From Anthopleura xanthogrammica (lineage: Eukaryota; Cnidaria; Anthozoa; Actiniaria; Actiniidae): a stretch of 64,000 bases of DNA. A program made the translations under genes and the position numbers. The notes beneath the pieces were generated by a model that had not been told where the DNA came from, searched no databases, and saw only the letters and a program-made list of their open reading frames with translations. Numbering within the stretch: the first letter of the stretch is position 1; every line of letters begins with the position of its first letter. Positions 59,154 to 64,000 of this stretch are shown one piece after another. The stretch is from contig OZ025213.1 of NCBI GenBank assembly GCA_964019055.1, positions 8,358,472-8,422,471 on the forward strand. The letters are read 5' to 3'.

Positions 59154-62100
59154 ATGGCCGAAAGAAGAGCTTCTAGGCGTAAAGGGTAAGTTTTTTCCAA
59201 CGGAACTCTCCAATAGACATATGTAGTGGTTTGACATTCAGACTAGAAAAGCGGCAATTCTCACTCATTGTTGTCCTGTCATGACAGAAAGAAGCTTGAC
59301 TCCATTATTTCCAAGCTAAAGACCCATACCCCAGTAGAAGAACCATCTGTACCGGTAGGTGAAGAGCTTAGGTTTGGATTTAGTCATGGTTGGCTGTTTG
59401 TTTGCATTCATGTTACGAGCAATGACCAGTGGCGGTAAATTAGAATCAACCAATAAGAAGATGGCCTTCAAAAAATCATCCTCCTTTGATTGTTGACAAT
59501 CGGGCCTCGTGGTCACCGTTTTAACCATCATCTAATAAAATAGGACTTAATATCCGATTTTCGATAACAAAGCAGAATTTTCTCACAAAATGATCGACAT
59601 AGAACTTTTTTACACATGTGCGTTCGTTCTGGGTTTAAACAAACGTACCTGCTGGTTCACCATTGTAGTTTCGTTATGTTAAAATTAAGCTTATCTATCT
59701 GAGCTAAAGCTTATGTATTTCTGATAATCTTTGAAAACTATATATATGAAGACAAATGTAAGAAAGTCACGCCAGTTTTATCGTTTGCCCAAGAATTCCA
59801 GTTATTCCCTTATTTTCAGTTTGTCCTGACTGCCATTTTTGGTAATTCATTCTTTTATTTTGATTCATGAGGTTAAAAACATGCATGTCAAATACTTACA
59901 GCTAATAAACAAAGCTGTGGAATATGGTTGGTGCAATATTGCCAAATTCAACAACATATATTTAGCAGTTATTCGCCGAAGGCGAAGTGATTATCGATGA
60001 ATATTTACCGAGCGGCGAGTCTTCGAGCTGCGAGGTAAATATTCATCGATAACCACTGAGCTTGAGGTGAATAATTGTTTTAGTATAAATAAAAAGGTGA
60101 TTATTTCAAAAAAGAAAGAAGGAAACAACATTGAAAGTGAAAATATTTTATTTTTTAAAGCGCGACGGTCACGCTGACAGCCATTTTGTCCGAAAAGGTG
60201 ATTATCGGCTGATAATCCGAGATAGAAAACCAATCAGAGCGCGCGATTTTGTATAATCACCTTTGTATTTATACTAATTATTTATATCCAAGAATTATAT
60301 AATTTACACTCAACAACACATTTTTTCTTAAATTTGAACCTTTGCTTTTTACAATCAACCCTTGTATAATTTATTCAATCAGACCTGGCCAGGGTGGGTG
60401 CCGAGATACCAATACAGGGCTCAAAATAACGGCCAGTCAAGGGTCAATGTCCGGCCACATTTGACACTTGACCGGTCAAATACGGTTATGAATGGACAGA
60501 ATCAGACATGTATCTCACAGAATCTCAGAGGCCATTTTATGGGGAAAAAACAACGAAATTGTAATTTTTGGTTTAATATTTTGAATACTTGTTTTATATC
60601 AGATCAGATAAGACAGCCTATGAAGAAATAAGAAATTATTAAGAGTTCTTGTATAAACTTGATCACGTCTTAATGACATCATCAATTTGTAAATTCTATA
60701 GTGAATATCTCGGCAACAAAAAGAGATATTTAACAATTAGTCCTCGAGTCCAAATGGTCTACGAGTCAATAGCCCATGAGGCCGAAGGCCGAATGGGCTA
60801 TTGACTTGTAGGCCATGAGGGCGAGAGGTCTAATTGTTTTAGTAAAAACCTACTAATCGGTCCAATAAAAGGATGCAAAAAGTTTTGGATTTTGCTTTAA
60901 ATATATTTTTTTTGGTTTTCAAAACCGGCGCTTTTCGCTACTAGAGGTCTATCACTAATAGACCCCTAGTAGCTCAGCCAATCACAGGGCTCGATTGGTG
61001 ATAGACCATTAGTAGGTTTTTTCTAAAAAAGAATAGTAAATGCCATTCTTATTTATTTTATGAGGGCTTTTAAATCTTAAAGCAATTGTGTGTGTGTATT
61101 GGGTGAAATTTAAAACACATTAGTTCCACTGCTGTAAAACTGGAAATAATCATTTTTGGGCATGGTGTTACATCACACAATAGTCAGCATGTGGTCTTCT
61201 ATCGTTGTGCTAATTTTCACGCTTGTAACCAAAAACTGAACAATTCAGTTCAATTCTTGGTAACCAGTGGATTAGCCCCCTGGTGGTTTAGCCCCTAGTG
61301 GTTTAGCCCTCCTTTAAGGTAATTCCCTTGTTTTGCACTGTGCATCTTTTTGCGCATATGACTAAAAGCACGGAACTTGCACAGCTTAGGCATTTTACTT
61401 TTATATTCTAGGTAAAAATTCTATTCTTAACTAAATTTCAATTTTTTTTCTCTTTGAACAGAAAAATCGTGATTTTTTAAAACTTGCCCCAGTCTCGCCT
61501 CGGAAAAGTGTGAGTTTTCAACCATTTTGTGATGTTTTTCACGAAATATCTCAAAAACAAGCATGGTGACCCCCATTTTTTATTTGATATTTTTTTGATA
61601 AAATTGCTGCTGCACATTATATATCAAAATATCAAGGAAAATTTATTGAATAAATTTTGAAATATTTCGATAAGAATAGTTGAAGCGTGTGATTTCTTGA
61701 CGTTTATAAAGGCACACATATTCCCGTTTTTCACTAATATTTCAACTATGACACTCATTAGGAAACTTTGAACTATAGGTACGTTTTGTATAAAGAACCG
61801 AGAATAAAGGTTTTTGATTCCGACTTCCGGTTGCAACCACATTTCACCAAAAACCTATAAATTGCTATATTTGAAGGGCATCTAGCGCAAAAATGAGCAC
61901 GTTGACCCCCTCTTTTTATTGCAGTTTTAAATTGTCCATTACAATATTAATGTCCATGCAAAGTTTCAGAACAAAGTTATTGGCAAAATTTCTTTTGAGG
62001 GAATCACCTTATTATAAGTGGTTTAGCCCCAACACTTCAAGAAGTGTAGCCCTCATCACTGCATTCAATAAGTTAGATCATAATTTTAACTTCTCATACA

Positions 62101-63321
62101 CAAATGCTAGTTAGTTATGTTAGTTTTAAGAGTTAAATATGAGAATTTTGAAGTAAAATATCGCATCTTTTATCTCCGAGAAAGTTTTTTTTTTTAATCT
62201 CAACTCAAATAAAGTAAGACTAACATCGGGAATGAGTCACAAACTTTAGACGCTCGAGTGAATCACTGTTGCTCATGCCTCTGTATAGCTAACTAGCATT
62301 TGTGTACTAGAAGGCAAAATTATGATCTAACTTATTGAATGCACTGATGAGGGCCAAACCACTTGAAGTGTGGGGGCTAAACCACCAGGAGGCTAATCCA
62401 TCTTTATTCAATTCTTGTACCATATTCTTGACTATAATACAGTCAAGAATATGGTGCAAGAATTGAATACAGGGGGATTTGCCCCCTGGTGGTTTATATT
62501 ATAGAGAAGGTTGCAGTTGAACAAAAATGTATAGTTGCATGTAAATAGAAATATACAGTATAGTGGAATATCCTTTTGTACTGAGTGTAATATATTCTCT
62601 ACTTTTCTCTTTTTTGTGTAACAGAATGAAGAAAAGAATGAGAATGTTGATAGTGCAGGAGAAGCTGACGTCACTTCCAAAAAATCAAAAAGGTATCAAA
62701 AGCATAAAATGTCCTTCTTATTTTAGTTAACACACCTACAGCTGTACCCTCACCTTAAGGGAAAGTGATCAGGGGAAGTGCATGTGTTGCAACCCTTTGA
62801 CATCAAATTAAACTCATCCATTAGCCATTTGACTTAAACTTAAATGTTTAAAATATAAAAAGTTGGCTTAATTTTCCTTTCTTTCTTTTCATTTTTTTTT
62901 TTTTTTTTTGAAAAAAAATATGATATTTTTAGGAAGCTTGGCAAGATCTTGAGATATGGAATAAATGGTGATGATGATGATGATAATGAAAAAGGAAAGT
63001 CACTGCCTGAAAATCACTCAGATGAAGACAAAAACACAAACACAAAAGGAGAGGATGATTCTTTGCCAAAGACCATCTTTGAGGAACTGCCAAATGGAGA
63101 AGCTGATTTCGAAGAGGGAGAAGACACAACTGTTCTGTTTCTTCCCTCGGAAGAAATCCAGGTCAAGGCTGGTCCCTCAGATGACTATTGTCATGGTCTC
63201 TTAGATGATCAGGAGGATGGCTATCTAGAAGGGGTTGAGGAAGAAAGAAAGAGGAAGGAAAAGAAAAAAAAGAAAAAGAAGAGTAAAAGTTATGAATCAG
63301 ATGAGTCCCTTGATGAAGATG
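59154..63321 (+). CDS. N-terminal part of an unidentified charged, probably nuclear protein (continues off the right edge)
   Basis: Four exons in consistent phase: 59154-59185 (MAERRASRRKG), 59288-59354 (KKLDSIISKLKTHTPVEEPS), 62625-62692 (NEEKNENVDSAGEADVTSKK) and 62933-63321, ending with a GTAAGT donor after DESLDEDG. About 185 residues are visible. They are strongly charged: a basic start, acidic stretches (DDDDD, EEGED, DDQEDG) and a KRKEKKKKKKKSKS block that would serve as a nuclear localisation signal. LPKTIFEELPNGEADFEEGE and TVLFLPSEEIQVKAGPSDDY look like conserved linear motifs. No domain is recognised, so no function is claimed; chromatin or RNA-associated proteins often look like this. 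Intron 2 (3.3 kb) is filled with repeats. Confidence 0.7.
59960..60275. mobile_element. Palindromic element with ccaatcagagcgcgc end
   Basis: An inner palindrome aagtgattatcgatgaatat...atattcatcgataaccactg is followed by aaagcgcgacggtcacgctg and gtgattatcggctgataatc. It ends aaccaatcagagcgcgcgat. Layout resembles 24886-25001. Confidence 0.65.
60417..60490 (+). repeat. Partial gggctcaaaataac hairpin element
   Basis: Contains gggctcaaaataacggccag, tcaatgtccggccac and cttgaccggtcaaatac; about half of the hairpin seen at 50245-50407. Confidence 0.7.
60735..61022 (-). mobile_element. Palindromic element, ggtctatcac family, copy 2
   Basis: Reverse orientation relative to 38443-38690, sharing cccatgaggccgaaggccga, aggtctatcactaatagacc and ggtgatagaccattagtagg. 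It splits a copy of the 26017-type repeat. Confidence 0.8.
61250..62410. mobile_element. Elements with ggtttagcccc repeats and AAATGGGGGTCAC core
   Basis: 61257-61315 has ggattagccccctggtggtt and ctagtggtttagccc. 61564-61585 has gtgacccccattttttattt. 62015-62130 and 62290-62410 are inverted copies of tgatctaacttattgaatgc with ggctaaaccacc units. At least two copies related to 18483-19175 lie here head to head. Boundaries are unclear. Confidence 0.55.
62411..62500. repeat. Inverted repeat tattcaattcttg
   Basis: tattcaattcttgtaccata then ttcttgact is mirrored by agtcaagaatatggtgcaag and aattgaata around ataatac. It is flanked by ccaccaggaggctaatcc and cccctggtggttta, so it may join two ends of the preceding family. 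Confidence 0.7.
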
Positions 63322-63409
63322 GTAAGTTGTGTTGTATATTTTTTATGTAATAAGTTCCAAACTTCTACTGAATTCTAACAAAAATTAAAACAGTCAATAA
63401 TTGTCCTTT

Positions 63410-63566
63410 GTTTTGGTCATCCGCTCATCAAGATGTCCGGCGTTTGATATTTTATCTCATTTTTTTCAAATATGACTGGTCAACATGTCTGTTCAAAACC
63501 ATATTTGACTGTTCAAGTACCATACCTGGCCGGACATTGACAGTTGACCGGCTGTTATTTTGAGAT
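63410..63566. mobile_element. Hairpin element, gggctcaaaataac family, third copy
   Basis: Shares aagatgtccggcgtttgata, tttttttcaaatatgactgg, acctggccggacattgacag and ggctgttattttgaga with 50245-50407; lies in the intron after the fourth exon of the 59-kb gene. Confidence 0.75.
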
Positions 63567-63787
63567 TTGCTTTACAAAAAGCAACTATCAGAATATGATG
63601 TACTGACTGGTTAACAGGAAAGAAAAAAATTTGTTTGTGTATTTATTGTTTGTTTTTTGTTTGTTTGTTTATTCCAGTTAATAATGCTTGGGTTACAAAC
63701 TTGTAAGATTGATTTCCCTCACTATGCTGTGCTATGCTATGCTTCCCAACTAATGAATACTTAAAACAAACTTTTTCTGAGAGTGTT

Positions 63788-64000
63788 TCCATGACAACAC
63801 CATCAAACAATCCTAATCTTATGGTCTTACCCTGATCCATAACCAACATAAGTTTCAGCCACTCTGGGCAAATTCTTGCAGATTGTAAGTCTTTGAATGA
63901 CATCATCACTTTGTAATTTCTAAGTCAAATATCTTGGTAACAAAAAGAGATATCACAGAATAGCAAACACCATTCTTATTCATTTTGTAAGGGCTTTCAA
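63788..64000 (+). repeat. Dispersed repeat, ccataacaacaccatcaaac family, copy B
   Basis: Nearly collinear with 26017-26232: ccatgacaacaccatcaaac, ttatggtcttaccctgatcc, agtttcagccactctgggca, aaaaagagatatcacagaat, aagggctttcaa. It reaches the window end. Confidence 0.82.

Overview
The window looks like nuclear DNA of a cnidarian, most likely an anthozoan (sea anemone or coral). It is AT-rich and gene-poor. The genes have GT-AG introns, and the four conserved ones (UBL3, RAB9, RPN1, FANCF) are animal genes. Between and inside them lie many small inverted-repeat elements, LINE fragments, microsatellites and poly-C/poly-G tracts. The placement rests on gene content and on the style of the retroelement and integrase proteins; no search could be run.

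Layout. 0.1-0.4 kb: last exon of a RING-like gene entering from the left (+). 1.45-3.6 kb: broken DDE integrase gene (-). 6.0-7.7 kb: 5'-truncated LINE reverse transcriptase (-), split by a 250-bp inverted-repeat element; 7.9-8.7 kb: second LINE remnant (+). 9.6-19.7 kb: UBL3, a prenylated ubiquitin-fold protein, five exons (+), with a first intron full of palindromic repeats and a stray partial copy of its own exon 4. 19.7-27.7 kb: repeats only. 27.8-28.4 kb: intronless RAB9 (-). 28.9-34.6 kb: repeats, including a nested pair of DNA elements. 34.7-38.0 kb: two adjacent tandem arrays (40-bp and 73-bp units). 39.7-43.8 kb: intronless 1346-residue secreted or membrane-anchored SGNH hydrolase (-). 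45.2-52.0 kb: RPN1 (ribophorin I), ten exons (+). 53.6-57.3 kb: FANCF, five exons (+), with a GC-AG intron and an apparent one-base frameshift. 59.2-63.3 kb and beyond: 5' part of an unidentified charged, probably nuclear gene (+), leaving the window on the right.

The genes do not form a pathway. UBL3 and RAB9 act in membrane traffic, RPN1 in N-glycosylation in the ER, FANCF in DNA crosslink repair, and the SGNH protein probably at or outside the cell surface. Their proximity looks like ordinary metazoan gene order.

The most informative material is the repeat archaeology. Several insertions can be read base by base: a hAT-like element inside a reverse transcriptase; a TA-inserting element inside the GAATACT-ended element; and a palindromic element inside another repeat. 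A 57-copy heptamer array in a FANCF intron appears to have grown from the subterminal repeats of one of these elements. I found no CRISPR array, tRNA or rRNA, and no convincing new multigene system.
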